The translations under genes and the position numbers were made by a program. DNA of 64,000 bases from Azadirachta indica (taxonomy: Eukaryota > Streptophyta > Magnoliopsida > Sapindales > Meliaceae), in contig CM040447.1 of NCBI GenBank assembly GCA_022749755.1, positions 4,176,545 to 4,240,544 on the forward strand, written 5' to 3'. The notes under the pieces were generated by a model that was not told the origin of the DNA, did no database searches, and saw only the letters and a list, made by a program, of their open reading frames with translations. This document shows positions 26,115 through 37,368 of the stretch, piece after piece. How positions within the stretch are numbered: position 1 is the first letter of the stretch; the number at the start of each line of letters is the position of its first letter.

Positions 26115-26948
26115 GAAATGTCAAAACCTTCAAAAATATCTTCTACGAGGATTTGTGGAATTGATGCAAAATAGTATCATTAATCGACGAACTAATAAAA
26201 AAAGGTAAAATTAACTGTTTTCTTAAAAAACCATAATAATCAGAAGTGTCTATACTATTTATGCTAAAACTAAAAATTATGAAACTAAGCTTAGTAATAA
26301 TCCCAATAATTACAACACGGAAGATCAAAATTTTGGGTAAATTTTTTCTTATTTGTTTAGGTATGTTCTAGAAACAATCAATAGCTAGAACAACATTTTC
26401 TTCGAAATAAAAAAAAAAAGGCAAATAGTTTATAGCATAAAAAGGTTGCAGTCTTAAGATCCAAAAACAATGCAAAGATTTTATGAATTTATTTTCATTG
26501 ATTCAAATTCTATTAAATTCCAGCATTACCAATTAATCAAAGGATGGTCCAAATTTCATCAGCAATTCCGCAGTCCAGATTGTCAAAGTAGTAAATCCTT
26601 TGGAGTAGGGAATTATCACGAAGCTTGACTTCATCATTTCTTGTTGCAAAATAAAGATTACACACTCATTTTAGAAAATGAGTCAATTTTTATTTTCTTT
26701 AATGGTTCACCGATTGGTAGAACTATTTTGGTCTAATCTCACAAATTCTCTTGTAAGATGTTTTTGAAAGTTTTAATACCTTAAGATGAAATTATCTTTT
26801 AACTAAAAGCGAATTCAACTTCTGATTCTCTTATATTTTTTTCTCAAAATTATTCCTTACATGGATTTACTTTTGGAATTATGAAGTTATTGCAAGTGAT
26901 TCATGCCTTGCAAAAAAAATACAAGGTCAAATAGTTAAATAAATCAGT
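26115..26948. other. Intergenic, nothing recognised
   Basis: AT-rich DNA between the hairpin and the target duplication of the LTR element. No exon-like or element-end sequence found. Confidence 0.5.
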
Positions 26949-26953
26949 CTTCC

Positions 26954-27144
26954 TGTCATGGAAATTACAAATTCTAGTAATTAATGGGATAATTTTGGAA
27001 GAAGAGTAAGACTACATCTTATCATCCACACCACACAAGTTACCTCCTGACATGCATCTGCAAGTCAGCTCCTAGCATGAACATGCGCATGATGTAATTT
27101 TGGGCTGGACTAATTAAGTTTATCTTTGCACATGCAAGTCAGTT
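26954..27144 (+). repeat. Truncated left LTR
   Basis: The first 62 bp align to 38145 onward with nine differences, all transitions. Weaker similarity continues through CAAGT.ACCTC and CTAGCAT motifs. The LTR breaks off at the pararetroviral arm starting at 27145. Confidence 0.65.
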
Positions 27145-27470
27145 CCGACCTTGATAAATAAGATATTCTGCCATAAGCTGTACTTTTTGACTTTTATCAT
27201 AACTTACGACAGGTAAACTGTTATATTTACCAGAAGAAACTTTTTAAGACCCACAGCACTCGATAGTAAAATCAAAAAACGTTGAAGCACTAAAAATTTT
27301 GTTAAAAATATTTCTCGTACTGAATAAAAACACTTAAATAATAAAATTTTGTTAGAAGTTTTAGGAAGAGAAGGAAGAAGAAAGAAGTTTAAGCTATCAT
27401 AGAGAAATTTCTTGCAAACCAAATTTTTTAGAATTTTTTCATTTTGTATATCTTACAAACTAAAAGGAAA

Positions 27471-27518
27471 CCCTTTATATATAGGGCAAGAAAAGAGAAT
27501 GCATACGTAAGCGCTTAC
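27471..27518 (-). promoter_or_regulatory. Pararetroviral promoter, minus-strand copy
   Basis: Read on the minus strand, a 12-bp palindrome GTAAGCGCTTAC (27507-27518) precedes a TATATATAAAGGG TATA region (27471-27485). The same pair in the same spacing is found in the right arm. Caulimovirid full-length-transcript promoters have bZIP-type elements upstream of such a TATA box; activity here is unknown. Confidence 0.65.
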
Positions 27519-27856
27519 ATCACACTACACTTAATAATTCACGTCTAAATTAATTAAAGAGATACACTCGAATACTTTTAAAAAAACTCTCCTATAATTA
27601 TTACAAAACAACAAAATATAAAAGAAAAGGTTGGGGAATATGCAGGTCAAAGGGCATGTGCTTTTCAGTCACTGTCTGAGATATTCTGTTGATCTAGGGA
27701 ATATTTATCCAAGTGGTCCCAAATTTGTCTTTTGAATAGTTTTTCTTCAAGTTCTTCGAGACTCTTGAGTCCAGCATGTGAATCCTTCAAATTTTGTAAA
27801 CATGATGGTTATGGTTTAGGTGGCCTTAGGCTCAGGAGGGTATTTAAGGTAGATGC

Positions 27857-28126
27857 TTATGAGGGCATATCCTGATCAAAAGAAAAATAAAACACCCTTT
27901 TGGCATGAGTGTTTTCTTTAGTATACCTTTCAGGGAATATTTCCAAAAGTGCTGTCTGATTCAGTAGGGGGTAGATTTCTATTGGGATGCACATATTTTT
28001 CTCTAAAATCTTTCGTTGAAATTCCCTATATTCTTCAGGATGTTGATGTGGTGACCTTTCTAAGCTGTAAGAAAAAGTTTCATATTCCTCGTATTGTGGG
28101 AAGTAATGGAGTCGTTTATTAGTCAT
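27857..28126 (-). pseudogene. Pararetroviral downstream ORF (function unknown), minus-strand copy
   Basis: An 89-codon fragment lying after the RNase H-like region and before the viral promoter. A homologous piece reads on the plus strand at 34354-34701, with shared stretches such as NQTA and ENTHAKRVFY. Similarity at DNA level extends upstream of the fragment to 28445, so the frame was once longer and is now broken. Florendoviruses carry an unassigned ORF in this position. Confidence 0.6.
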
Positions 28127-28853
28127 GAGAACACTTGAACGTTTGACGATTATGATGGCATATTGCTTGGACTAATAAGCTCTCATGTTCCTTTTCTCAA
28201 AAGAGAATTATTTAAAGACTCGGTGTCATTCTTCCATAGGCTTGAACCATGTGAGGAATGTTGTCAACCGTCCACTGGGTGAATCAAAGCTTGGCTATAT
28301 ATATGCAATAGTGTCTCTAGACTGATGTTGCTGTTGAAACCATATAAGCATGTCAGACACATGGAATTGAATTTCTATGATATTTATGTAATAGGTACTA
28401 TAAAAACTATAAGGAATGAACTATTGAGAAATCCTTGTGAGTGCACTTGAACTAGAAAATATGCATGAATGGATAAAAATGGTGCACTGTTTCTAGTCCG
28501 CCAAGTACATAGGGTCCTTGATACCTTAGAACTTAAACCCTATAGTATTGCCATTGTGTTTTAACTTGTTGAGACTGGTAGAATAACATATCGGAAATAA
28601 TTTTGGTCACCTCTAGAGGTCTGATATCTAGGAGGTCTTCTTCTATTTAGTTTGTCGTTTCTGGGTAAAGCATGTTGATTGTTGGAATGATAAGCTGGGA
28701 GAGGCAAAATGGAGGAGTTTTTACTTTGAATTGATTTGGGTGAGAGAACATGTTTGCTAAGGTGTTTTCATGGCCTTTTATATGTGAAACCGTGAAAGAA
28801 AACTATGCAAACTAAGTTGCCCATCAAAGTACTTGACTGTTTGGAACTTGTTG

Positions 28854-29060
28854 TTACTTGAATTGTAGCATCTTAGGAAAGCTTAACATGTCCATGTCAA
28901 TAATGAAATTATAGTCGATAAGATGAAACTGAAACTTTTCTATTCCACATTTAACGACTAAGATTTCTTTGGATGTAGAGTGGTAGTGGAGTTCTGACTT
29001 GTAAAACTGTCCACTTTTGTAGCCACAGACTGTTCTTTTCTTGTCTGGTTGTTCTTCCAT
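28854..29060 (-). pseudogene. Pararetroviral RNase H-like fragment
   Basis: A 68-codon fragment on the minus strand about 430 bp downstream of the reverse transcriptase. It contains the HYHSTSKEILVVK and FIIDMDM words typical of the RNase H region of caulimovirids and Ty3-type elements. The frame is closed at both ends by decay and cannot be a complete domain. Confidence 0.6.
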
Positions 29061-29487
29061 AAGTATTGCTGCCTGGTAAATGTCACTAGCATTTGTTTGA
29101 AGTATTTTTCTTCTTAAAGAAGGAATTTGGAGCGATAGTAGCTGTTGTGCTAGCTACTTTAATTGCTTTATTACTGCAGTCTGCTCTGCACTCCATTGCG
29201 GGGCATCTTTTTTCAACATAACTTGTAGGGGCTTAATTATTGAGGCTAGTTTTGGAACAAAGTCAACCATGTAATTGATTATTCCCAAAAAATGTTGAAC
29301 TTACTTGATTAAGAACTCTTCGTATGGGAATTTTAGAATTTGTTTGGCTATGTGTGGCTTCAGTTCATATTGTCCACGCGATATTTGCATTCCCAAGAAT
29401 TAAATCTTTCTGCAAAGAAGATGTACTTTCTTTGGGAGAGCATTATCCTGTGTTGGAACAATAATTCATAGAACTATTATAAATGCT

Positions 29488-29949
29488 TTATGTGGGACTT
29501 TTCATCTGTGAGAAGATGAGCAGATCATCTATGTATATCAGCATGTTGTTTGCTAGTGGAGTGAAAATCTTAACCATTATTTTTTGAAATAGAGATGGTG
29601 TTGTTTTGACACCGAATGACATAACTGTCCACTGATAATGATGATCTAGAATACAGACTGCCGTCTTAAATCTCAATCCTGCTTTGAGGTCAAACTTCGA
29701 GAAAATGTTGGCGTGGGCGAGATTGACAAAGAACACATATCTGTTAGGGATTGGAAATTGATCATCCATCAAGAATAAGTTTAATGGACGATAGTTTATG
29801 ACCAATTGCATCTTTCTTCTTGCTTGTTCGCTTCTTTTGTTGACATTGAAAGCTTGCCAAGCCCACTGTAAGGTTGTGGGCTCAATGAGACCTTCTTGCT
29901 GTAATTGTTGCAATTCTGCAATGGCTAATGAAAGGTGCTCTGGGCTCAT
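29488..29949 (-). pseudogene. Pararetroviral reverse transcriptase fragment
   Basis: The longest surviving piece of the virus: 153 codons with the RT fingers/palm signatures VINYRPLN, FSKFDLKAG and the catalytic YIDD box (residues about 138-141). It is the expected enzyme copying pregenomic RNA into DNA. The fragment lacks the N-terminal link to the protease and the C-terminal thumb, and is separated by stops and frame changes from its neighbours. Confidence 0.85.
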
Positions 29950-30370
29950 CCCTAAATGGTTTGCTTGAGTTGGGCTGAGGTTTTCGTGTTTTTTGAAAGG
30001 CAGACTGATCCAATATTGTGGGTTTTTCCAAAGTGAGTTTAGGCATTTTGTAAGGAAGTCTGAGTGGGATTTAGTTGCTAAGGTGGCAAGTATTTGGGTT
30101 TGGATTTAGATTTATGGGCTTGTGATACTGTGGATAATGGGCTAGATCCACGGATGAAAATAGGATCTATAAGTTAACCCGTTGAGCTTTAAATGAACCT
30201 TCTTTTTTGAAAAGGTAGGATTGGATATCAAATCCTATATTCAAATCTTTGTTGGGTATGTCAGAACCAATGAATTTGTGCTTAAACTGTAAACCTGGAA
30301 AGAATTCAATAAAAATTGGTTTACTAATCAATTTTATGGTGAACACTTCATTGTTCACGGCTCTGAAATG

Positions 30371-30571
30371 CTAAGTATGAGCTTTCCAAAACTTTGAGAG
30401 AATACGGTTTGGATAGAGGATGAAGGAAACTACTCTTGTGTCGATGAGAGCAATGAAGTCTATTGGAGGGTTATATTTAGTGGTTCGAATGAGAACTGAG
30501 ACGTTTGGAATAATATGGTGTTGGGAAATGGCTATGGAGGATTGGTGTAGTTGAAGTTGATAGAAGTTCAA
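30371..30571 (-). pseudogene. Pararetroviral aspartic protease-like fragment
   Basis: A 66-codon minus-strand frame between the zinc-knuckle and RT fragments. FIALIDTR sits where a retroviral-type protease has its D-T/S-G catalytic triplet. Here the third residue is R rather than G, so it looks inactive. The assignment rests mainly on position and this motif. Confidence 0.45.
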
Positions 30572-31431
30572 AATTGATATGAAATATCACTGTCAATGGA
30601 GGACTCAGATTCTGTGTCAATGGGGCTTTGGAGCTTTTGGTCTGTGAGCATAAATAGAGTATCTTGGGTTTCTGATTCTTGCTCTGATAAATATTCTTCA
30701 AGGTCTGATCTAATATCAAGGTAATATTGACAAATGGACTTGAGAATATTTTCCTTTTTCTCCTTGTGAGGACATTTTTTTATATAATGGCGAGAGTGTT
30801 TACAGATGAAACACCTAGTTGACTTAGAGTTGGTCTTTTTTCTTCTGATAAATCTTCGGCTTTTTTTTAAGCTTTTCTTAAGCTTGGATTCTACAAGTGG
30901 TAACTTGAGAAAATGCTTCTGATCCTTCTTACATTTGTACAAACATGTACATGAATCATCTCCTTTACATTTGACCTTGAGATGTGGATGTTCATATGCT
31001 TTGCTAATTTTTCTTTCAATAATGGCATAGTTCCTTAAAAATTTGAAGCTGTTGCAGAGCTTTCGAAGTTGATTTTGTATTTGCTAATAGAGATCTCTTA
31101 GAGAAACCTGTGCGAGATTGATTCTTTGGAATTTGTAGTATCATAGAGTTTTTACTTCAAGTGGTTCTGAGAGTTGGTTCAGATAAGCTTGTTTTATGTT
31201 GGGATCGTCAATACCATCGATGAGATGGAAGCGTTGTCTGACCATTTTGAAGTGTTTGTCCAAGTTTTTGGGCATGAGTAAGCAACATTTTAATTGAAAG
31301 AGTTCTTCTCGTGCTTTGTCTTGGACATGAGTAGGGTTGCAAAGGAATCTGCTTAGATGTAGAACATAAAATCTTCTACTGATGCAGAGCTTATGATGCC
31401 TGTTTGTCTGTAGTCTCTTAGGTACAACCAC
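30568..31431 (-). pseudogene. Pararetroviral capsid-like region with CCHC zinc knuckle
   Basis: Minus-strand fragments at 31431-31141 (with an LIDGIDDPNIKQAYL stretch resembling caulimovirid capsid cores) and 30942-30568. The latter holds a basic region followed by CFICKHSRHYIKKC, a C-X2-C-X4-H-X4-C knuckle for RNA binding, and then an acidic tail. Frames do not join without shifts, so the product is not made as read. Confidence 0.65.
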
Positions 31432-33244
31432 TATTTTCGGAAAGTGCCTGTCATTCTAAAAGTAAAATTTGAAATTATTTTTCGAACAGAGCTGCCTGGT
31501 TTGAGAAGTTGGGTATTGAACTATGACATCATCTCATGAATCTTATTCTTTTGTTCAAAAATAGGCAATCGTTGAAGGTGAACAAATGGTGCTTTTCTGA
31601 AGTGGTATAAGGTTGAGGCATATGAAGGTTTGGAATCCTGACTTCAAGCATGTCTTCTTTATTTGAGGGAAAGTGTACTTCAGGAGTTTGTTTAGCTGTT
31701 GATGTTTGGTGTGTGGTTGATGATTCTGCATGTGACGCTTGCTATTGAGCATAAACTGGCAATATAATAGGATCATCGTCGCTATGTTCAGTCTGTTGGT
31801 TAGATTGGTCTGTTTTAGGTTCTATTTCTAGTTCTGCAATAACAAAGTTGTTTAGGTACTAAGATAATATATTGATGGCAAGTGGAGGTGGTATGGTTGT
31901 TGGCATAGTTATTGTGATAGAAGGAGGAGAAGCACTTGTAATAGTACTTGGTAAAAAGGAGGGATTGGGAGTTAAGGAAGTTGATGCTGCAGACATTGAT
32001 GTTGACTTTCTCTATTTGGCTCTAATTTTCTGTGCTGCACTTTCTTGTTTAATTTGCAACTTTTGGCGGAGAAAGAAATCATTGTCACCAAATATAGACT
32101 TGTACGCATCTTGAGTCGTAGGCGGAGGTGGAGAAACCTTTGGAAGAAGAGAAGATGGCTGAGTGGAGGATGACATGTAATCAAAGGGTCTATACGAGGA
32201 GTACAGCCTTTGTTGCTTTTATAAAGGCTAACTAGGCTTTTAAGTGGTTCATTTCCCTCTGATAAAGATCAAAAGGTAGAGAGAGTTAAACGTGTTGCAT
32301 TATCGTGTGATGGAGCCTCTCGATATGCTGCTTTAATGCTTCTATGGGAGTTGCAAACTGATGTCATTGCTCGGATAGTTGAGCTTCAATCCTTGCTTTT
32401 GTAGCATCTATCCTTTGAAGATAGGCATTCTAAGCTATAGAGTTGTCTACTTGCCAATTCAGAGCTGCTTTTGCTTGAGAAAGAGGGGTTGGTTCTCCTG
32501 TCTTGTGCGAGTTGTAGGCCTAATCTTCCAGGTAGAAAACTGGGTTTTTTACTAGCTCTGTGGAAGGAAAATGGGGTTGATGCGGTTGATAGATATAGAA
32601 TGGTGTAGGAGGTTACTGTTGCTGAGGAGGATCTAGAGGATTGTCTCATCCTATTGGTTTTGAAGGAGTTGGATATGATGGTGGAATTGAATAACGCACT
32701 ATAAACTGATATCTTCCTATGTCTTCACCGAGAGTATTGTATCCTGAGATACGTTTCTTATAACCCTCATAAAATGGGTCAGAGGTTTTTGGTTTAGGGA
32801 GTTGTCTTGGTTTTCTATCCAGAAGATGTTTAGGGCTTTTGTAAGTTCTACAAGTCGGGCTGTAAAGATCATCGTCTTTAATATAGGTAAGACAAAAGAA
32901 AGATGGATTTTCTGGATCATGTGTTGTTGTACACGATATTGGACTACCATCCTTAGTGAAGGCGTAGATTTCCTATGTATTGGTGTTGATTTTGAACTGT
33001 GTTGGGAAAGCGACATCTGATTGTTTAGCTGGTTTGAAGCAGATCTTAGCTTTTTCTCTATTTGTTTTTTTGAAAGTAGGATTTGTGGATGAAATCTGTA
33101 AATTGGTAATGGCCAAAGTTGCATGTTGGCTTTCATAATTCGTTACCCATTTTGAAGGTAAAAGTTCTTTAAGTTTTTCTGTTGGGATATATGTGCAACT
33201 TAGAACCTCGTTGATTCCATATCAATGAAGATGGAATCTGTAGT

Positions 33245-33742
33245 CTAATTTGGAAGAGTAACATTCATGGAGTGGTTTTGGATGCGATAGATGAGTTGGT
33301 AATGCAGAGTCGCCATGTATGTTGTCACATCTGGTACTACTTCGATGATCTGGACTTGTAGTTTAAGGAGCGAAGGGAGTTGTGGGTCATTTACAAGCAT
33401 GTTGAAGTTTGGGAACATGGTAACCATAACTGTTCTAGTGATGAGAGTTGTCTAAATAGTGCCAATATACGCATGCTTGTAGTTTGGAAACCTTGTGTCA
33501 ACAAGAACTATCCTAGAGGTGATTGGAAGTCCCTTTCTAGCATGGTAAGTTAAAGCAAATCTGATTCCACCAAAGTGGATATAGGTGAAGCCATCTCTGA
33601 TCCAGAGGGCCATCAGGAAGTTCGGAATGTCCATCTGGACAAATTGTTCTCCCTGAATTGTTGGAAGTTGATGAGCGTTGGACCGGGTATACTGAACATA
33701 TTCTTTTATTTTTTGTGGTAGAGGATATACAAGGGTTTTCAT
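33245..33742 (-). pseudogene. Pararetroviral movement-protein-like fragment
   Basis: The frame opens at 33742 with an ATG and contains YHARKGLPITSR followed by DTRF, characteristic of the 30K-type movement domain at the start of caulimovirid polyproteins. The same frame continues to 33245 after one in-frame TAG at 33449-33451, then closes again. The upstream leader is replaced about 160 bp away by the inverted second viral fragment. Confidence 0.75.
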
Positions 33743-34353
33743 GGAGTGAGCTAGAGAAGAAAAGAGATTTTATATACATGTTATGGGTTTAGGAATGGAA
33801 GTTTATGGAAGGGAATAGATTCAAAGTTTGGGAAATATTCTATATCATAAAGGCTAGACACTTTATGGTTTGTCCTTATAAAGAGAAAAAGAAAAAATAG
33901 TGCACTCATAGGGATTTCTTAACATTCCATTTCTTATGGTTTTTATGGTACCTATTACATGAATACCATATAAAAATCGAATTCCATGTGTCTGACATGC
34001 TTACATAGTTTCAACAGCAACATTAGTCCAGAGACACTACTGCATATATATAGGTAAACTTTGATTCACCCAGTGGATGGTTGACGACATTCCTTACATG
34101 GTTCAAACCTATGGAAGAATGGCATTAGATCTTTAAACAATTCTTGCTCGAGAAAAGAAACATGAAAGTCGATCAGTCCAAGCAACATGTCATTATAATC
34201 CTTAAACATTTAAGTATTCTCATGGCCAATAAACGACTCCATTTCTTCCCATAATACGAGGAATATGAAACTTTTTTTTACAGCTTAGAAAGGTCACCAC
34301 ATCAACATCCTAAAGAATATAGGGAATTTCAATGAAAGATTTCAGAGAAAAAT

Positions 34354-34701
34354 ATGTGCATCCCAACAGAAATCTACCCCTTCCTAAATCAGACAGCACC
34401 TTTGGAAATATTCCTTGAAAGGTATAATAAAGAAAACACTCATGCCAAAAGGGTGTTTTATTCTTCTTTTGATCAACATATGTCCTCACAAGCATTTGCC
34501 TCAGATTCTCTCTTGAACGTAGGGCTACTTGAACACAACCATTATGTTTGCAAGATTCTCAAGACCCACATGTCGGATTCAAGAGTCTCGAAGAACTTAA
34601 AGAAGAGTTATTTAAAAGAAAAATTCGAGACTACTTTGATAAAGATTCCCTGGACGAATAAAATATGTCAGACAATGACTGAAAAAGCACATGGTCCTTG
34701 A
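34354..34701 (+). pseudogene. Pararetroviral downstream ORF, plus-strand copy
   Basis: A 115-codon fragment homologous to the minus-strand frame at 27857-28126, extending further downstream (to 34701) before a stop. It precedes the promoter at 34830-34877. No polymerase domains accompany this copy. It is the longer surviving version of the unassigned ORF. Confidence 0.6.
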
Positions 34702-34829
34702 CTTGCATGTTCCCCACGTTTTTCATTTATATTTTGTTGTTTTGTAATAATTGTAGGAGTGCTTTCTTAAAAGTGCTCGAGTGTGTCTCTTTAATTATTT
34801 TAGACATGAATTATCAATTGTAGTGTGAT

Positions 34830-34924
34830 GTAAGCGCTTACGTATACGCTCTATTTTCTTGCCTTATATATAAAGGGTTTCCCTTTTCTTTGTAAGATGT
34901 AAACAATCCAGAGAATCAATAAAA
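34830..34924 (+). promoter_or_regulatory. Pararetroviral promoter and polyA region, plus-strand copy
   Basis: GTAAGCGCTTAC (34830-34841) lies upstream of TATATATAAAGGG (34865-34877), followed by AATAAA at 34917. In caulimovirids the polyadenylation signal lies shortly after the transcription start, which matches this spacing. Confidence 0.6.
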
Positions 34925-35203
34925 TTTGGTTTACAAGAAATCTCTCTATGATAGCCTAAGCTTCTTCCTTCTTTCTTCTCTTCTTAAAACGTTTAACAAA
35001 GTTTTATTAGCTAAGTGTTTTTATTTACTAAGAAAGACATTTTTAACAAATTTTTTAGTGCTTCAATGTCTTTTGGTTTTAATATTGAGTGTTATGAGTC
35101 TTGGAAGGTTTTCTCTGATAAATATAACTGTTTGCCTGCTGTAAGTCGCGATAAGAGTTAAGAGGCACAGCCTGTAGCGGAATACCTTGTTTGTTAGGGT
35201 CGG

Positions 35204-35560
35204 CCTTCCCTCCCCCATTTGGTATATAAGCAAAGTATTAGACTTGTTTTATTAACTCTTAAACTTGGAGTCAAATATGTAATTTGGACAATGTTGGTAC
35301 TATTTTGACCTAATATTATTCACACTCGGCATATATGGCACTGTTTATACTCAGGACTATTCATATGTAGCACTGTTCATAGTCAGGACTATACACATGT
35401 ATTATAGTTCATGTTTAGCATTGTTTATGTGTGTATGCTATTATTCACCCACAATTTTTCCCTTTATGGTCGCCTAAGAGGGGACTTCCTTGTCCACGAT
35501 TTTTGGCCTCTATGGCCTTTTAAGAGGGGACTTCCTTAATAGTAAAGATGATGTTAGTTT
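35204..35560 (-). repeat. Inverted copy of LTR interior
   Basis: The reverse complement resembles about 38270-38620 of the right LTR (AGGGGACTTCC/GGAAGTCC.CCTCTTA blocks, GGCCTCTATGGCC, AACAGTGC). It abuts the right viral arm at 35204. The left LTR end (26954-27144) covers the part just before this, so the two pieces together suggest an inversion with breakpoints inside the left LTR. Confidence 0.55.
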
Positions 35561-35592
35561 ATAATGCCTGAAAAGTATCCAGCAGGACAGTA

Positions 35593-35765
35593 ATTGTTTC
35601 CTAGAAGGTTATGAAGTCAAAGTCATTTCTTAAAAATGAACCAAAATTGTTTCCTAGGAAGTCATGAAGCCAAAATCACTCCCCAAAAACTTAATATGTT
35701 CAAGCTTAAAAGTTAGCAAGTTAAGATTGTCTCTTAGGAGACTAATAAATCGAAGTTGAGCAACA
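35593..35765. repeat. Short degenerate tandem repeat, about 50 bp unit
   Basis: ATTGTTTCCTAGAAGGTTAT, ATTGTTTCCTAGGAAGTCAT and ATTGTCTCTTAGGAGACTAA begin three successive units, each followed by a GAAGTC/GAAGCC-like word. They resemble the CCTCTTAG units within the LTR. Confidence 0.6.
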
Positions 35766-36030
35766 ACATTTTATTGAAAAGGAAGTTATTATACACCAAT
35801 ACAAAGTTCAAAGTTTATTCTTTATTATAGAAGAAAAGAGATGCAATAAGGACAAAGTGCTAACTAACGTCAAAAAGCAAATTAGGAAACTAAACAGAAA
35901 TCTAGAGCTGTTTAATTCTAAGGATTATAGAGCCAGTTTCAGCAATTTCATCATCCTTGCTTTCAAGGAAAGGGAAGTCTAGTGCAACGTAATTTGTCTT
36001 AGCCAACATCTTAGCTTGACTTACCCACTT

Positions 36031-36270
36031 TTAGTATTTAAGATCCACAATCCATGTAATTTTAAGAGATGTCTTAAAATGTTCAATAGCTGCTCTCTGA
36101 TTATCAGGCTCTTCTAATCTTATTCTTTTGAGTGAGCTAGCAAACTCCTGATTCACAATCATCAACCTCAAAAACTCTGCCTTACATTGAGTCAGCTCCT
36201 CCTTTGCTTCAAGAATTTTCAATTCTAACTCAACCATTCTTTTCTTTGAAGCTAGGTTAGAGGCAAGCAA
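36031..36270 (-). pseudogene. Coiled-coil fragment of the LTR element's minus-strand gene
   Basis: A 79-codon fragment rich in E, K, L and R with heptad-like spacing (LELKILEAKEELTQCKAEFL). Such coiled coils follow the N-terminal domain in plant proteins of the 'putative gypsy-type transposon' group, and the candidate domain lies upstream on the same strand at 37.4-37.6 kb. The link between the two pieces is inferred from order and orientation only. Confidence 0.4.
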
Positions 36271-36823
36271 GGCAGCTCTCTCTTCCTTAAGAATTCTTGG
36301 CTTTTTTTTTAAAATTTGGATAGAACATAGCAGCTATAGGGTACAAAAATATTTTTACAAAGATATGGAACCAATAAAGTTAAAGAGGGAAGAAATCAAA
36401 CCTAGTAGGCATGAATTTCAATAGATGCTAGAAAATTATCCTTCAACTCCCTTACAGTTTGAGGCGGAACATGATAGGATCACTGTTCATTCACTGCAGA
36501 TAGACATTTTTAGGAGGAATCTCCCTATGAGAGTTGCTTAGGGAAGTTAGGAAAATTGGTGAGTGATGATTGCTAAAAAATAAAAGAAGGTAGAGCAGAC
36601 ATAAGAACATGCGTTGACATAGAAGCAGGTTGTGAACTCAACTATGAAAGATAAGGAATTTTGTGCTGAGCTATCCTTAGACATCTACCATTTACCTGAA
36701 CATTCCAAACCTCACAATCAAACCTTTTCTTCTTTCAGTTGTATTAGTTTATCATAGTGTTCACCTCTAAAAAATATTGGCTCAGTAAAAAGAACACAAA
36801 ATAAAAAGAAAAGAGTTAGGCAC

Positions 36824-36992
36824 TACCTTTTGTGGAGTGCAAACGACAAGAAATAAATCTGAACTTAAATAAATTTTCCTCTCAAGATAGGAATTTCAAC
36901 CTTTGTAGGCAATACCTTTCGTGGATAGCAAATGAGAAGAAATGAATTCGAGCTTAAATAAAATATTCTTTCGAGATAGAAATTCCTAACCT
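36824..36992. repeat. Tandem duplication of about 80 bp
   Basis: Two units share TACCTTT.GTGGA, GCAAA.GA.AAGAAAT, GCTTAAATAAA and GATAG.AATT words. They lie between the two coding remnants of the LTR element. Confidence 0.65.
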
Positions 36993-37368
36993 TCGTAGCT
37001 AGAAGATAACAACAGTACTTGGCTTATATTATTTTCTTATACTTAGCATACCATGGATGGCTCACTCCATAGTGCTAGAAAGAAAAAAAGAGTTAGAAAC
37101 AAAGTTAAAGGAAAAAACACATAATTTGTAAAAGAATACCTAGGATGTAAAACTGTGTAAGAACACTGCATAGGAGATATTCAGTGCTACCACCAAATTC
37201 CTAGGCCTCACCTGCTAGAAACCTTACATCTTTCCAGTTTTTTGCGCTAACACATCTATTGATTATCAAAGGCTCAATATATAGCTATTATCATGTATAG
37301 TACTAACTTTTGAAAGGAGGTTCGTTGAGTTTTTTGACTATAAGCACAAGGACATGCGACCTTTGGAA

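Larger units (their letters stand above)
27145..28445 (-). repeat. Pararetroviral inverted arm, left
   Basis: Reverse complement of 33901-35203 with many substitutions, nearly all transitions where I compared base by base (for example around 27150-27200). Contains the downstream-ORF copy, the promoter and leader sequence reading right to left. Confidence 0.85.
27145..35203 (-). mobile_element. Endogenous pararetrovirus (Caulimoviridae), broken, with head-to-head second fragment
   Basis: On the minus strand, from 33742 down to 27857, the order is movement-protein-like, capsid-like with zinc knuckle, aspartic-protease-like, reverse transcriptase, RNase H-like, and a separate downstream ORF followed by a TATA promoter. 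This is the layout of florendovirus-type caulimovirids. All parts are interrupted by stops or frameshifts. A second fragment (33901-35203) on the plus strand repeats only the downstream ORF, promoter and leader, so 27145-28445 and 33901-35203 form inverted arms around a 5.5-kb unique core. No tRNA-Met primer site was seen, and the leader is missing before the movement-protein frame. It is an inactive relic as it stands. Confidence 0.8.
33901..35203 (+). repeat. Pararetroviral inverted arm, right
   Basis: Inverted partner of 27145-28445. The similarity begins at TGCACTCA near 33901, about 160 bp from the minus-strand movement-protein start, and ends at GGTCGG at 35198-35203. Confidence 0.85.

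Noticed and set aside
31872..32114. 80-codon plus-strand frame within the pararetrovirus
   Set aside because: Antisense shadow of the capsid-region DNA. The viral genes run on the minus strand here.
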